This document shows, piece after piece, positions 1 to 8,428 of a stretch of DNA of 64,000 nucleotides. This stretch comes from Bradyrhizobium sp. MOS003. Its GTDB lineage: Bacteria > Pseudomonadota > Alphaproteobacteria > Rhizobiales > Xanthobacteraceae. A program made the translations under genes and the position numbers. Location of the stretch: NCBI RefSeq assembly GCF_003020125.1, contig NZ_PYFW01000002.1, forward strand, positions 884,550 through 948,549. The letters are read 5' to 3'. Positions within the stretch are counted from its first letter, which is position 1, and each line of letters opens with the position of its first letter. Under the pieces are notes generated by a model. It was not told the origin of the DNA. It made no database searches and saw nothing but the letters and a program-made list of their open reading frames with translations.

Positions 1-966
1 CCCATCATGCGTGCCTTGGCGAACGGTTCGCTGCCCGCGCATATCTTTCACCGATCTGCAGATCGGATGCCGTTTACATATGCAGGTCGAGCAAAGGCGG
101 TGGAAGTTCAAGACACCACACCGGTCGTCCTCCGATGGTCCTTCGACCACGCTGCCGCGAAAGGTGCGGTCAACGATCTTAGCAGGGAGGACCTATGCCA
201 AGAACTTGAACGCCTAGGCTTTAGTATCGCTCCCACGGGCGTAAAGACCCGCAGCGCCACACGCGGCCCGCTTACGCTGTACATCAAGTTCGACAGCAAT
301 CGGTCGATACTGGTAGTTGACCCGTCATACGAAGAAGGTGTCACGGCCCTTCTGCAAATCCCTGGCGTGAAACGGGGAAATCAAGGATTTTTCTATCACA
401 ATTCGACGATGAGAGTCTTCCCAAAGCGGATATGGTCTGGCCGAGATCCAATTCCCTATGGCGTTGATTTTGGCTTCACTTCAAGGCAATCGCTGCGAAC
501 ATTTATAGACACCCTTGAAGATGTTCCCGCCGTAAAATTCTCCGGCGCCGCGGATCAAATGAATGTTGATCCCCGTACGGAAACCGAAGCCATGCGCGCG
601 GTGCGACTGGGCCAACAAAATTTTCGTCGAGATCTATTGGAATTCTGGAGCGCGCGATGCGCGCTAACGGGACTTGCTATCCCCGCACTACTACGAGCCT
701 CTCATATTAAGCCTTGGCGGGCTTCTAATTCGATGGAACGGCTCGATCCGAATAATGGGCTGTTGCTAGCCGTCCATATTGACGGTCTGTTTGATCGCGG
801 CTTTATTTCGTTCGACAACAATGGCTCGATCTTGATTTCCGACAGATTGGACAAGGAAAGCTTGAGGTGTTTCGGCATTACGCCCGAGCAAACGGTCCAG
901 AATCTAAATTCGAAGCACTATGAGTATCTGTCGCATCACCGTCAGCTTTACGGATTTATCGCCTAG
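1..966 (+). CDS. HNH endonuclease, 5' end outside the window
   Basis: The frame is open from the first base, and the ATG at position 7 sits in the middle of a domain, so the gene very probably starts upstream of the window. About 320 residues are visible. The first part (PFTYAGRAKAVEV) resembles the DUF3427-type beta domain found in many restriction-like proteins. The C-terminal third carries an HNH_2-type nuclease core: SHIKPW near residue 230, then RLDPNNGLLL, then HIDGLFDRGFISF, giving the His-Asn-His order. A protein of this type would cut DNA, most likely as a restriction or phage-defence enzyme. The substrate cannot be read from the sequence. The domain call is well supported. The defence role is inferred from the nuclease family and the island context. 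Confidence 0.8.
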   Translation, partial: PIMRALANGSLPAHIFHRSADRMPFTYAGRAKAVEVQDTTPVVLRWSFDHAAAKGAVNDLSREDLCQELERLGFSIAPTGVKTRSATRGPLTLYIKFDSNRSILVVDPSYEEGVTALLQIPGVKRGNQGFFYHNSTMRVFPKRIWSGRDPIPYGVDFGFTSRQSLRTFIDTLEDVPAVKFSGAADQMNVDPRTETEAMRAVRLGQQNFRRDLLEFWSARCALTGLAIPALLRASHIKPWRASNSMERLDPNNGLLLAVHIDGLFDRGFISFDNNGSILISDRLDKESLRCFGITPEQTVQNLNSKHYEYLSHHRQLYGFIA

Positions 967-1693
967 GCGGCTTCGCGACCGGTCGGGGATCCCATTTCTT
1001 GTAAGCTAGAAGCTGAGGGTGAAGCGATCGGCCGGTCCGCCACCGATAGTCAAAGTGGGTCTCTTGTATTTGTTTCCGAACTTTTACGTGCGAAGCATGG
1101 AGACCGGTCCTGTAATCTCCCCTCTAGACTTTTGACCACCCCTCCCCCCTGTCAACTTGACTGTCAACCACGTCAACCTTGTCAACCTAACTTTCCAGCA
1201 TCTTCAGCTACCGCTCAGGCGCGGTGCGAATTACCCGCGGCGGTCAGCCATGCCGGAGGGACCCAACGTCCGAAGCGTGACGGTGAGCGGGTGACCTCAA
1301 GCAGGTGAGCCACAGGTGGGTGCCTTCATTGTCCGTCGGTTCTGCATGCACTGCGTTACTCCCCGTGGGGAGCAACGGCCTCCACCACGCCAGCGAGCGC
1401 CGCCGCAGCCGCAGCCCAAGTCCATGCATAGGGCATGGCTTCCCCAATCCGTCCGAGACGGAAGCGTTGGCCACTGCAATCCCAGACCTATTCCGAACAA
1501 TGAGGCGCCCACCAGTGGGCATCTCCATGCGGTTCTGCGTTTGCAGTATTGCTCTCCGGAGAAACTCTCCCGATGAGGAAGAGTTTAGAGGCGCCCCTTC
1601 GATACCAAGTGGTTTGAGTCGTTAGGCCTGAGAGTGAACGCCCTCTAATTGTTCCGATTGAGTTCATTAAGATTTGGCCGCCGGCAGGGCTTC
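967..1693. other. Non-coding or decayed stretch
   Basis: No convincing gene is seen between the HNH gene and the HTH remnant. Short open frames on both strands overlap each other, are Arg/Pro/Ser-rich and show no family signature, which is typical of chance frames in GC-rich DNA. The only structured element is a cluster of GTCAAC repeats at 1151-1186, listed separately. Confidence 0.5.
1151..1186. repeat. Four short GTCAAC direct repeats
   Basis: GTCAAC occurs at 1151, 1163, 1172 and 1181, so four copies lie within 36 bp at 9-12 bp spacing. Read on the minus strand this is a series of GGTTGAC words, three of which include or resemble the -35 hexamer TTGACA. It could be a protein-binding array, a small iteron-like site or a simple-sequence cluster. 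Function is unknown. Confidence 0.5.
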
Positions 1694-1902
1694 CTAATGC
1701 GCATGTTCATCGTAGGAGGCGGATATGGACGCGGCTCGAGACCCTCGAGAAACTTCTCGACGCCGGGTTCGTGTGAACACGCGGCGGGGCTTCTTGCGAC
1801 CGCACCCCTTAAAACGTGACGGCAAACGGCCGGCATCGATATGACGCTTGATGGTCTTACGATCCATGGGAATAGCGCGGCGAGCTGCGGCACGTCGATC
1901 AT
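1694..1902 (-). pseudogene. Frameshifted HTH (excisionase-like) remnant
   Basis: On the minus strand one frame from about 1902 reads MIDVPQLAALF. A second frame, entered near 1866, reads MDRKTIKRHIDAGRLPSRF followed by a basic tail. Joined by one frameshift they give a protein of about 69 residues with the layout of a small MerR/excisionase-type helix-turn-helix protein (V-Q-A-A-L then R-K-T-I-K-R-H-I-x-x-G-R-L-P). As it stands, no single frame encodes the whole domain, so it is called a pseudogene. Sequencing error could give the same picture. Such proteins usually act as directionality factors or repressors on integrated elements. Confidence 0.45.
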
Positions 1903-2382
1903 GACAAACGTGGCGAAGGGAGCTTCTAAGACTGATGGTAGCGTCCCCATTGGCGTCCTCCGCGCTGGCTTTCTGGCTGTACCTGCTGTGCACGGCCAGA
2001 ACGATACCTCATCCGTTGCCAAGAACGAGATCACTCGCTTTTCGAATGTTCGGTGGTGAAGGTTTGTTGCGGAGGACATAGGCGAGCTATCCCGATGCTT
2101 TCGCAATCGGGACGCTTCCCATGTCCTCGGCGATCATGCTCGGCGGAGCCAGGCCCGTCGCTATCGGACCCCGCACTGCCGATGGCAGGCGTACGGGTTG
2201 CGTCTACTTACGACGATGTCCACTCGCCGGCAGCCACCCTCACGCGCTAGGCCGGGTGTACCCTTTGGCTGCTATCCCACGGTAGAGCGTTGTCGCAGGC
2301 GCCGCCGCCGTTAACCGACCGGCGCCTACGTACTCACACAAAAACGCCTCGTCCTGGGGCCGACGGCTCCGCCGCCGATCGC

Positions 2383-2414
2383 AAAAAACCTATTCCTTGT
2401 CGGAATGGGTTTTC
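2383..2414 (-). terminator. Rho-independent terminator for the minus-strand replication genes
   Basis: A 12-bp stem (2385-2396 pairing with 2402-2413, one G-T pair) encloses a 5-base loop. Read on the minus strand it ends in a run of T. It lies about 100 bp past the stop of the minus-strand gene ending at 2513, where a terminator for that gene set is expected. Confidence 0.6.
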
Positions 2415-2512
2415 TAAGACGTACGCATGCGCGATAAATGCTGATCAACCACGCAAACGAACCCCGGGGAAAATCCCGCAGATTGCGGCATTTCCCCTCA
2501 ATCTTGATTGAC

Positions 2513-3121
2513 CTAACCGAGCTTTCTCAGCTCCGCCGCAAGCTCAGAGAATCTGCGCTGCATGGTTGCGCGGTGCGCTTCGTCGAACTCAATGAGCGGC
2601 TCAGCTGCGAGCAGCCGCTCAATCGGCTGTAACCAGGGCTCGCGCAGCCTCCATGACGCCTCCATTGCAACAGCCCGCAGCACCGCCGAATCCGGGCGCC
2701 ATTGGTATTCATACCGGCCGCCGTTTGAGGACGTTCCGCACCGCCCCCCGCACCACCGAAATGCCGCTGCCTTGACCGCCCACCAAGGCACGTCGGCCAG
2801 CGCAACCAAGTAGGCCTCGCCGGTGGCTTCTACGCCCAGCTCGTTTTGATGCTGAGAGGCTCGATTCAGCATGAGCCAGGTGACGACCGACAGCGTTTCG
2901 TCGCGCCACTGAGCCGCCCTGTTAGGCGTTTGAGCGAATAAAGTCCCCACGGCGAGAGTATATCTTTCACACTCAGCGCGCTCTGGGGGGCTCAAGAGCA
3001 AGTTGTGGGGAAGTGTCTGGATATTCCCGTATCGGCCGTGCTTCACTGACTTCTGATCGACTACTTTGATCGAGGCGAGCCGCGAGCTTACCCATGCCGG
3101 CCAAGATGGCATCCGATCCAG
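2513..3121 (-). CDS. Hypothetical protein of a replication-type module
   Basis: No family is recognised with confidence. The frame is open from 3259, but it overlaps the preceding gene by almost 300 bp if that start is used. I chose the ATG at 3121 (MPSWPAWVSSRLASIK), which leaves about 150 bp of overlap; an ATG at 3175 is also possible. The product is about 202 residues, soluble, with no signal peptide or membrane segment. Cysteine and tryptophan lie around VPWWAVKAAAFRWCGGRCG. It is the last of three genes on the minus strand (AlpA-like, DnaT-like, this one), followed by a terminator. A role linked to replication or to the mobile element is inferred only from position. Confidence 0.55.
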   Translation of the reverse strand: MDRMPSWPAWVSSRLASIKVVDQKSVKHGRYGNIQTLPHNLLLSPPERAECERYTLAVGTLFAQTPNRAAQWRDETLSVVTWLMLNRASQHQNELGVEATGEAYLVALADVPWWAVKAAAFRWCGGRCGTSSNGGRYEYQWRPDSAVLRAVAMEASWRLREPWLQPIERLLAAEPLIEFDEAHRATMQRRFSELAAELRKLG

Positions 3122-3563
3122 ATCGTGAAGATCCGGTAGCTGAACTGGATCTATACGAGAGGCGTGCACGACCATTCCCGCTTTCCGCTGCTGCGATAAT
3201 CCAATTTCGCCAAGTGGCCGGCCAATCGAGCTTGACAGCGGCCTGACCACTTTTAGCAAGCCAGTAGTTCTTAAATTTCTCTGCCTCAGCGGCTATCCGC
3301 GCTTCAGTTAGTCCCCGGGAGACCGCGAACTGGACATCTCTTTGCGATGGCTTCCAATCCACCGGCAGTCGTGAACCTCGACCGGAAGATGATGCATGCT
3401 TTTGCCGAGGATATGCACTGTTCAAAGCGCGCTCAATGCTCGCAGCAAGTACCACGGCCTCTTCTGGTGACCCTCCGCGCTCGAAAAATGCTTTCAATTC
3501 ACGCGCGATGGGTGTCGCCTCGTCAAGGTCATCATACGGTACGTGTCGAGCTGATCTATCCAT
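2973..3563 (-). CDS. DnaT-like replication protein
   Basis: The start is the ATG at 3563, which overlaps the stop of the upstream HTH gene. The frame is open further upstream, but that part runs through the neighbour. The product is 196 residues. The centre reads LTEARIAAEAEKFKNYWLA and then LDWPATWRNWI, the W-x3-W-x2-W pattern of the C-terminal domain shared by DnaT and many phage or plasmid replication proteins, which helps load the helicase or bind single-stranded DNA. A low-complexity Ser/Arg linker and SDAILAGMGKLAARL follow. The downstream gene overlaps its last 150 bp, which is unusual and may mean the true end has shifted. A replication role on a mobile element is likely; the exact partner is unknown. 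Confidence 0.6.
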   Translation of the reverse strand: MDRSARHVPYDDLDEATPIARELKAFFERGGSPEEAVVLAASIERALNSAYPRQKHASSSGRGSRLPVDWKPSQRDVQFAVSRGLTEARIAAEAEKFKNYWLAKSGQAAVKLDWPATWRNWIIAAAESGNGRARLSYRSSSATGSSRSGSDAILAGMGKLAARLDQSSRSEVSEARPIREYPDTSPQLALEPPRAR

Positions 3564-3771
3564 CACATTTTGGCTCAAGAGCACATCGCTTCGATTCGAG
3601 CCATTCAACAATATCGACTTTTCGATATCGAACAGAGCGACCGATTTTAATAAAAGGTGGGCCCGATTGGGACGTTCTCCAAGCTTGGAGTGTTCGGTGC
3701 GAGAGTGACAGACACCTAGCGGCATCTTTTTCAGTCACAAGCAGCCGATAGTCCGCATCTAGCCTCGCCAT
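3556..3771 (-). CDS. AlpA/excisionase-like HTH protein
   Basis: A small protein of 71 residues. The start is the ATG at 3771, 6 bases after a GGAGGA ribosome site; a longer GTG start at 3798 has no such site. The core, LVTEKDAARCLSLSHRTLQ followed by GPPFIKIGRSVRYRKVDIVEWLES, is the typical winged-helix HTH_17/AlpA fold: helix-turn-helix, a beta wing with IGRSVRY, then the closing helix. These proteins bind DNA as excision-direction factors or as activators of an integrase or replication operon. It overlaps the start of the DnaT-like gene and is probably co-transcribed with it. Confidence 0.85.
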   Translation of the reverse strand: MARLDADYRLLVTEKDAARCLSLSHRTLQAWRTSQSGPPFIKIGRSVRYRKVDIVEWLESKRCALEPKCDG

Positions 3772-3869
3772 ACATTCCTCCAACGCGGAGTTCTTCACTC
3801 CGAAGCACGCCGGATTACTAGGCCAGCTGTCGGTTCTAGTCAGTAGTCCCGGATTCTAGACTCGCCAAT

Positions 3870-4634
3870 TCAAGCTCCGAATTCGCCAGACTGGAAAACC
3901 CCGGATTTAATCCCGGCCCGAATATCATCTCCGATCGTTTTCGCGGCACGGTCTCTCTCGCCGATCAGAGCAACGCCTCTCAGTTCGCTATTGACCTGCT
4001 CGCAGATATTTACTGCAGTATTGCTCGCGTCGTTTTCGCAAGACCGCCGCGACGTCCAGTACATTGCCGCATGACGCCAAACGATTTGCCGAATCCGCAA
4101 AGCTTTTGCCTTCTTAGCTTGGGGACCTATCGCGCGCCCCTTGCTGGTGCTTGCCCCAGCCTGCGCTAAGCCATTCACTTTCCCAACACGATAAGCGGCG
4201 AGCGCCTCCATGGCCCTATAGATAAGGAACATGTGCGGCTCCAAAGCTGGCGTATCCATTAATTCGTTGAGAAGTCCGAGCAAGTCGGTATTAAGGTCGG
4301 CCTCAGAATAGCTGTCTCCCGACCGATTCCTCCATTTCCACAGCTGGGCATTGGGATACATCTTGAGAAGGCGTTTCTCGCTTTTTGTCGGTCGCAACTT
4401 GCATTGATCGGTTGGAAGACCAAGGTGGCGTAGATTCGCTCTTGCCTCCTCACGCATTCGATCCAGCGCGCCGAACGGATCGATGTAGAGGCCTTGCCTG
4501 TCAATTATAACCTCAAAACCCTGCACAAAGCCCTTTGAGGTTTGAAGTATGTATTTTTCACCCTCGCCATCTCCGATGCGCTCGAATCGATAGCTTGAGT
4601 CCTGTCTGAGGTCGAACGAGCGTTGGCCAGTCAT
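3870..4634 (-). CDS. Hypothetical protein
   Basis: This 254-residue soluble protein has no family I recognise. It starts at an ATG preceded by GGAG. The N-terminal part (residues 1-75) is beta-rich with a pattern of FVQGFEVIIDRQGLYIDPFG. A basic linker follows (TKSEKRLLKMYP). The second half is largely helical. It is divergent from the recombinase cassette that begins at 4825, and upstream of the AlpA-like gene on the same strand. Its reading frame has good length and codon use for the strand, so it is probably expressed. Confidence 0.55.
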   Translation of the reverse strand: MTGQRSFDLRQDSSYRFERIGDGEGEKYILQTSKGFVQGFEVIIDRQGLYIDPFGALDRMREEARANLRHLGLPTDQCKLRPTKSEKRLLKMYPNAQLWKWRNRSGDSYSEADLNTDLLGLLNELMDTPALEPHMFLIYRAMEALAAYRVGKVNGLAQAGASTSKGRAIGPQAKKAKALRIRQIVWRHAAMYWTSRRSCENDASNTAVNICEQVNSELRGVALIGERDRAAKTIGDDIRAGIKSGVFQSGEFGA

Positions 4635-4824
4635 CGAAACCGCTCCGGATCGGGTGATTCGTGCACGATTTCACCACATGAGCAGCGGGCTTTCATTAGC
4701 GAAGCACATTCTTCACAGGCGCCCAGAGGAGCTTGAGCCCCTCTGAGTACGATTATGTTCTATCAACGCCGATAGGATGCCCGCTCCTCTAGAAAGCTAC
4801 GATGGGTTGCGCTCTTTGTAGCGA

Positions 4825-5001
4825 ATGCACGATCAAGCGGAATCGCTGACCGAAATTGCCGCCATTTTGGCCGCCGGCCTCCTGCGTGTTCTCGACCGGA
4901 AGTCCAGTCGAAATTTGGCCTGTGACGCAAAATCTCCGCTCGACTGTTCGGCCCCGTCCGAGGGTGATGTCGCTCGTAAGGCCATGGAAACCACCCCGTG
5001 A
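4825..5001 (+). CDS. Small protein opening recombinase cassette 1
   Basis: A 58-residue protein starting with MHDQAESLTEIAAILAAGLL and RVLDRKSSR. Its stop overlaps the GTG start of the DUF2924 gene (GTGA). The homologous position in cassette 2 (48572-48781) has a 69-residue protein with the same SLPEIAEILACGLERLLNRKSS core, so the gene is conserved in both copies and is real. Small proteins of this kind are common just ahead of DUF2924 and serine recombinase genes in alphaproteobacterial elements. Function is unknown; translational coupling is inferred from the overlap. Confidence 0.65.
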   Translation: MHDQAESLTEIAAILAAGLLRVLDRKSSRNLACDAKSPLDCSAPSEGDVARKAMETTP

Positions 5002-5441
5002 AAGATACCGTTTTGACCCAGCTGGCGGCCCTTAAGGGCGCGCCCGCCCCCGTTCTAAAAGCCCGTTGGCGCGAGCTTTTCGACACCGAACCGCCCGCTT
5101 ACAACCGCCGCTTCCTGGAGAGCCGGCTGGCCTACCGCATTCAGGAGTTGGCCTATGGCGGCCTGAGCCGGGAAACCACCGAACGGCTCAAGGCCATGGC
5201 CAAGCAGTATGCGGACCAGAAGCCGGCGGATCGCAAGGCGCGACCGCTTCTGCGGCCCGTCGCCGGGACCAAGCTGATCCGCGAATGGGATGGCGTGGAG
5301 CACTGCGTCACCGTTCGCCACGACGACTTCGAGTATCTCGGCCGACCCTACAAGTCCCTATCCTCGGTTGCCCGCCAAATCACCGGCACGAATTGGAATG
5401 GCTGGGTTTTCTTCGGCTTGAAAAATTCGACGGGCAAATGA
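4998..5441 (+). CDS. DUF2924 family protein, cassette 1
   Basis: A 147-residue basic protein of the DUF2924 family, almost always found next to a large serine recombinase. Visible hallmarks are LKARWRELFDTEPPAYNR, then LAYRIQELAYGGLS, and near the C terminus FEYLGRPYKSLSSVARQITG followed by WNGWVFFGL. The C-terminal part is like a small DNA-binding fold found in several phage proteins. It starts at GTG overlapping the stop of the small gene and ends overlapping the recombinase ATG. The copy at 48778-49221 differs at only about ten positions. It probably acts as an accessory DNA-binding factor for recombination; that is inference from linkage. Confidence 0.9.
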   Translation: MKDTVLTQLAALKGAPAPVLKARWRELFDTEPPAYNRRFLESRLAYRIQELAYGGLSRETTERLKAMAKQYADQKPADRKARPLLRPVAGTKLIREWDGVEHCVTVRHDDFEYLGRPYKSLSSVARQITGTNWNGWVFFGLKNSTGK

Positions 5442-6820
5442 ACTCCCGCAAGCCGCAAAAGGGCCGAACCTCCCTATTCGCCAACTCCCTCGAGAGCGTC
5501 GCAGCCCCAGGGCGCCCGGGCGTGCGTAAAGTCCGCTGTGCGGTGTATACCCGCAAGTCGAGCGAAGAAGGCCTCGACATGGACTTCAACTCCCTCGACG
5601 CCCAGCGAGAGTCATGCGAGGCTTACATCGTGAGCCAACGGGCCGAGGGTTGGACCGTTGTTTCCGATCGCTACGATGATGGCGGGTTCTCGGGTGGCAC
5701 CCTCGAACGGCCTGCCCTGAAGCGGCTCATTGCTGCTGTCCAGGCCCGCAAGATAGATGTCATCGTCGTCTACAAAATTGACCGACTTTCGCGGTCGATG
5801 CTCGACTTCCTCAACCTTGTGGAGCTCTTTGAACGCCATGGGGTGACGTTTGTCTCAGTCACCCAATCGTTCAACACAAAGGATGCCATGGGCCGCATGG
5901 CGCTGAACATCCTCGTGACCTTTGCCCAGTTCGAGCGCGAGCTGATCGGCGAACGCATTCGCGACAAGGTTGCGGCCTCTCGCAAGCGCGGCAAATGGAT
6001 GGGCGGGTGGACGCCGCTCGGTTATGAAGTCCGCGACCGCAAATTGCTCATTCATGAGGTCGATGCCGAGCGGGTTCGGTCCATTTTTCGGCGCTTTGTA
6101 CAACTCAAGTCCGCGACCCTGCTGGCCCGCGAGCTCGTTGCGGCCAGCGAACGAACGCGGTACGGGCAGCTCCTGGACAAGGGCGTGCTGTACAAGATCC
6201 TTCACAACCGGGTTTATCTTGGCGAGGCCGTTCATAAGGGCACCTCATATCCAGGCGAACACGAAGCGATCATCGATCGGAAGCTCTGGGACCAGGTCCA
6301 CGCCATCCTCAAAGAGAGCCCGCGCAAGCGCGCCAACAACAGCCGGGCGCAATCCCCTGCCCTGCTGAAGGGTTTGTTGTTCGGGCCGGATGGCGCGGCG
6401 ATGTCGCCAACCCACACCCGGAAGTCGGGTAGGCTTTATCGCTATTACATCAGCCAGACCGCGATGAAGCAGGGCAGATCGGACTGTCCCGTCAAATTAG
6501 TCCCGGCAGCTGAGTTGGAGCGTATCATCATCGATCAGGTCCGGCAGCTGCTGCAGACCCCTGAAGTCATCGTTCAGACATGGCGCGCTCTCCGGAAGCA
6601 ATCTGAGGATGTTAGCGAGGCGGAGGTGCGTAGCGCCCTGCTCGGCTTTGACGAACTCTGGGACGAGCTGTTTCCGGCAGAACAGGCACGCATCGTCGCG
6701 CTGCTCGTCGAGCGCATCGAGATGCATGCCGAGCGAATGGACATTACCTTGAAGATCCAGGGCCTGACATCGCTCTCCTCGGAATTGCAGCCTCAAGCTT
6801 TCCAGCAGGCCGCCGAATGA
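5438..6820 (+). CDS. Large serine recombinase, cassette 1
   Basis: A 460-residue serine recombinase. The start is the ATG at 5438 overlapping the DUF2924 stop (ATGA); the frame is open further upstream but only as a shadow of that gene. The N-terminal resolvase domain carries VYTRKSSEEGLDMDFNSLDA with the catalytic serine near residue 41, then YKIDRLSRSMLDF and FAQFERELIGERIRDK. A recombinase domain follows (about 190-300: GWTPLGYEV, ILHNRVYLGE). The usual zinc-ribbon cysteines are not seen after LLKGLLFG. Such enzymes integrate and excise genomic islands or prophages between attP and attB. Cassette 2 has a close paralogue (49218-50597). Confidence 0.95.
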   Translation: MNSRKPQKGRTSLFANSLESVAAPGRPGVRKVRCAVYTRKSSEEGLDMDFNSLDAQRESCEAYIVSQRAEGWTVVSDRYDDGGFSGGTLERPALKRLIAAVQARKIDVIVVYKIDRLSRSMLDFLNLVELFERHGVTFVSVTQSFNTKDAMGRMALNILVTFAQFERELIGERIRDKVAASRKRGKWMGGWTPLGYEVRDRKLLIHEVDAERVRSIFRRFVQLKSATLLARELVAASERTRYGQLLDKGVLYKILHNRVYLGEAVHKGTSYPGEHEAIIDRKLWDQVHAILKESPRKRANNSRAQSPALLKGLLFGPDGAAMSPTHTRKSGRLYRYYISQTAMKQGRSDCPVKLVPAAELERIIIDQVRQLLQTPEVIVQTWRALRKQSEDVSEAEVRSALLGFDELWDELFPAEQARIVALLVERIEMHAERMDITLKIQGLTSLSSELQPQAFQQAAE

Positions 6821-7269
6821 ACCGACCGACCACCCTCACCCTCGGCCCTATCGGACGACCGAAGCTCGGCCGCGATGGCAGGACAATGGTTGTGAGCATC
6901 CCGATTTCATTCCGACGATCGGGTGGACGCAAGCGCGTGGTCACGCCTGCTAATGTCGAAGTTTGGGCGCCCGCAAAGCCTCAGGTCGACAACACGCTGA
7001 TCAAAGCCGTGGTTCGCGCCCATCGCTGGCGCAACATGCTCGAGTCCAACATGTTTAGCTCGGTACGGGACCTCGCCAAGTCGGAAAAGATCAACGAGTC
7101 CTATCTTTCCCGCGTGCTTCGGCTGACCTTGCTCTCGCCGGCCATCACCGAAGCCATCCTGAACGGCCTGCAGCCTGACGGCCTCGAGCTGGCGCAGCTG
7201 TTTAAATCCATCCCCGCTGAGTGGGATGAGCAGCAGGTTCTGATCAGCTCATCTGCCCGGAAAGCTTAA
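6817..7269 (+). CDS. HTH accessory protein, cassette 1
   Basis: A 150-residue protein whose ATG overlaps the recombinase stop (ATGA). Residues about 80-117, SSVRDLAKSEKINESYLSR followed by VLRLTLLSPAITEAILNG, form a helix-turn-helix of the ParB/KorB type. The N terminus is a conserved beta stretch (RPTTLTLGPIGRP). The paralogue at 50594-51055 is of similar length and sequence. Position and conservation suggest it works with the recombinase, perhaps as a regulator or directionality factor. No experimental role is known to me. Confidence 0.75.
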   Translation: MNRPTTLTLGPIGRPKLGRDGRTMVVSIPISFRRSGGRKRVVTPANVEVWAPAKPQVDNTLIKAVVRAHRWRNMLESNMFSSVRDLAKSEKINESYLSRVLRLTLLSPAITEAILNGLQPDGLELAQLFKSIPAEWDEQQVLISSSARKA

Positions 7270-7344
7270 GCGCGTTAAAACCTCTCACGATATGTGAGTG
7301 GTTTCCGCGGGTGCGGCTACGCTGATCGACTGTTATGGAACTCG
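7267..7344. repeat. Conserved tail downstream of recombinase cassette 1
   Basis: About 78 bp immediately after the last cassette gene is clearly similar to 51045-51124 after cassette 2. Shared words include AAGCGCGTTAAAACC, AGTGGTTTC and TGTTATGGAAC. Similarity fades beyond this. It is non-coding and could hold the attachment site, a terminator or a recombinase-binding site. Confidence 0.6.
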
Positions 7345-7511
7345 ATGTGCATTGTCGCTCCCTAGGGGAGACGAAGGGCGACTGATGAAGGCACTGAAAA
7401 TCAAGAACAAATCGGCCTTGCTGCCCGTCGATTGCTACCACTCCCTGCTACCACGCTCAAGTCAGAAGCCTGCGATACAGGAGGATAGTCGAACGGCTAA
7501 GCTTGTCACAA

Positions 7512-8279
7512 TTAACAAGCATCATAGTGGGCGATTATCGATTGGCAGTACGACCTTGGAACACGCCGATTCCATTCGCTCGCAAAGAGCGAACTGAGAG
7601 CCGGAGCCGCAGCTTTCTTCCCAAGCCTCCCCTTGCTCAGGTCACTCCGCCTGTCGTGATAAAGTAAGAAGTACTCGAAGGCGCCTATATGATTCGCGAC
7701 TAAGTACGCATCAATTGCCGTTGCGGTAAGATCAATAATCGAAAGCCACTTCTTCAAACGCTCTTCGCTCAACCGCTGCGCCGGGATTTCAAGACCGCGC
7801 AATAGCGCGAGCTGGCCACGCAAGTCACGCCCAAACGCATGACCAACTGCATTGCGAAGCTTACGTAGCTCCTCCAGATCGGAGACTAGGGATTCCCATG
7901 CACTCGGAACAGCACCAAAGAGCCGCTTGAACTTTGCAATCCTAGAAGGCCATTGCCCTCGACAACAGGCGGTCACCTCCGCTTCAAAGCTCAGAACCTT
8001 TCCGGCCTTTAGTAGGACGACTCCGTCTAACTGGTGCGGAAGCCCGTAAACGACAAACGGATCAGAGGTAAGAGCGAGTAATATGACTTCGCGCATGTAG
8101 ATTTCAAGGTACGACGCTGCTGACAACGCCATTCCCAATCGCGTCCAGTTTGCAAACTCACCAACAGAATGGCGCCATTCTCCGACGAATGTTGGCGGCC
8201 GTCGGGCATCCGGCCCCGACAAGAACAACGCCGCGGCGGTTTGTGTCGTTGGAGGATTACTCTTCGTTGAATACCGCAC
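7512..8279 (-). CDS. HEPN-like protein
   Basis: A 255-residue helical protein. Near its centre it has LEELRKLRNAVGHAFGRD, which contains an R-x4-H motif (R142, H147) typical of HEPN ribonuclease domains. It has no membrane segment or signal peptide. HEPN proteins often cleave RNA in toxin-antitoxin or phage-defence modules; without a recognised partner the role is inferred only. The frame opens at a GTG (8279). An internal ATG at 8132 would remove 49 residues, and the ribosome site does not decide. The downstream neighbour on the + strand is the recombinase cassette. The upstream neighbour (8429-9895) is also a helical protein of possible HEPN kin. Confidence 0.55.
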   Translation of the reverse strand: MRYSTKSNPPTTQTAAALFLSGPDARRPPTFVGEWRHSVGEFANWTRLGMALSAASYLEIYMREVILLALTSDPFVVYGLPHQLDGVVLLKAGKVLSFEAEVTACCRGQWPSRIAKFKRLFGAVPSAWESLVSDLEELRKLRNAVGHAFGRDLRGQLALLRGLEIPAQRLSEERLKKWLSIIDLTATAIDAYLVANHIGAFEYFLLYHDRRSDLSKGRLGKKAAAPALSSLFASEWNRRVPRSYCQSIIAHYDAC

Positions 8280-8428
8280 AAAATGGTAGGCAGGAACGAA
8301 GGACCAATAGAGGTCATTTTAACTCGGTATGATGCCTTGAAAATCTCGCATAAGCCACACTAGCAGCCGGCGACAAGTCAAACCTAGAGTACTTTGGATG
8401 TTCGGGCATGCAAGGTTCGCGCTCCGTC

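Noticed and set aside
1244..1625. Overlapping frames on both strands near 1.3-1.6 kb
   Set aside because: Several frames of similar length in all directions with no ribosome site or signature; typical of GC-rich non-coding DNA.
5066..5437. Upstream extension of recombinase 1
   Set aside because: The 124 extra residues are a shadow of the DUF2924 gene. The ATG at 5438 overlaps that gene's stop in the same way as in cassette 2.
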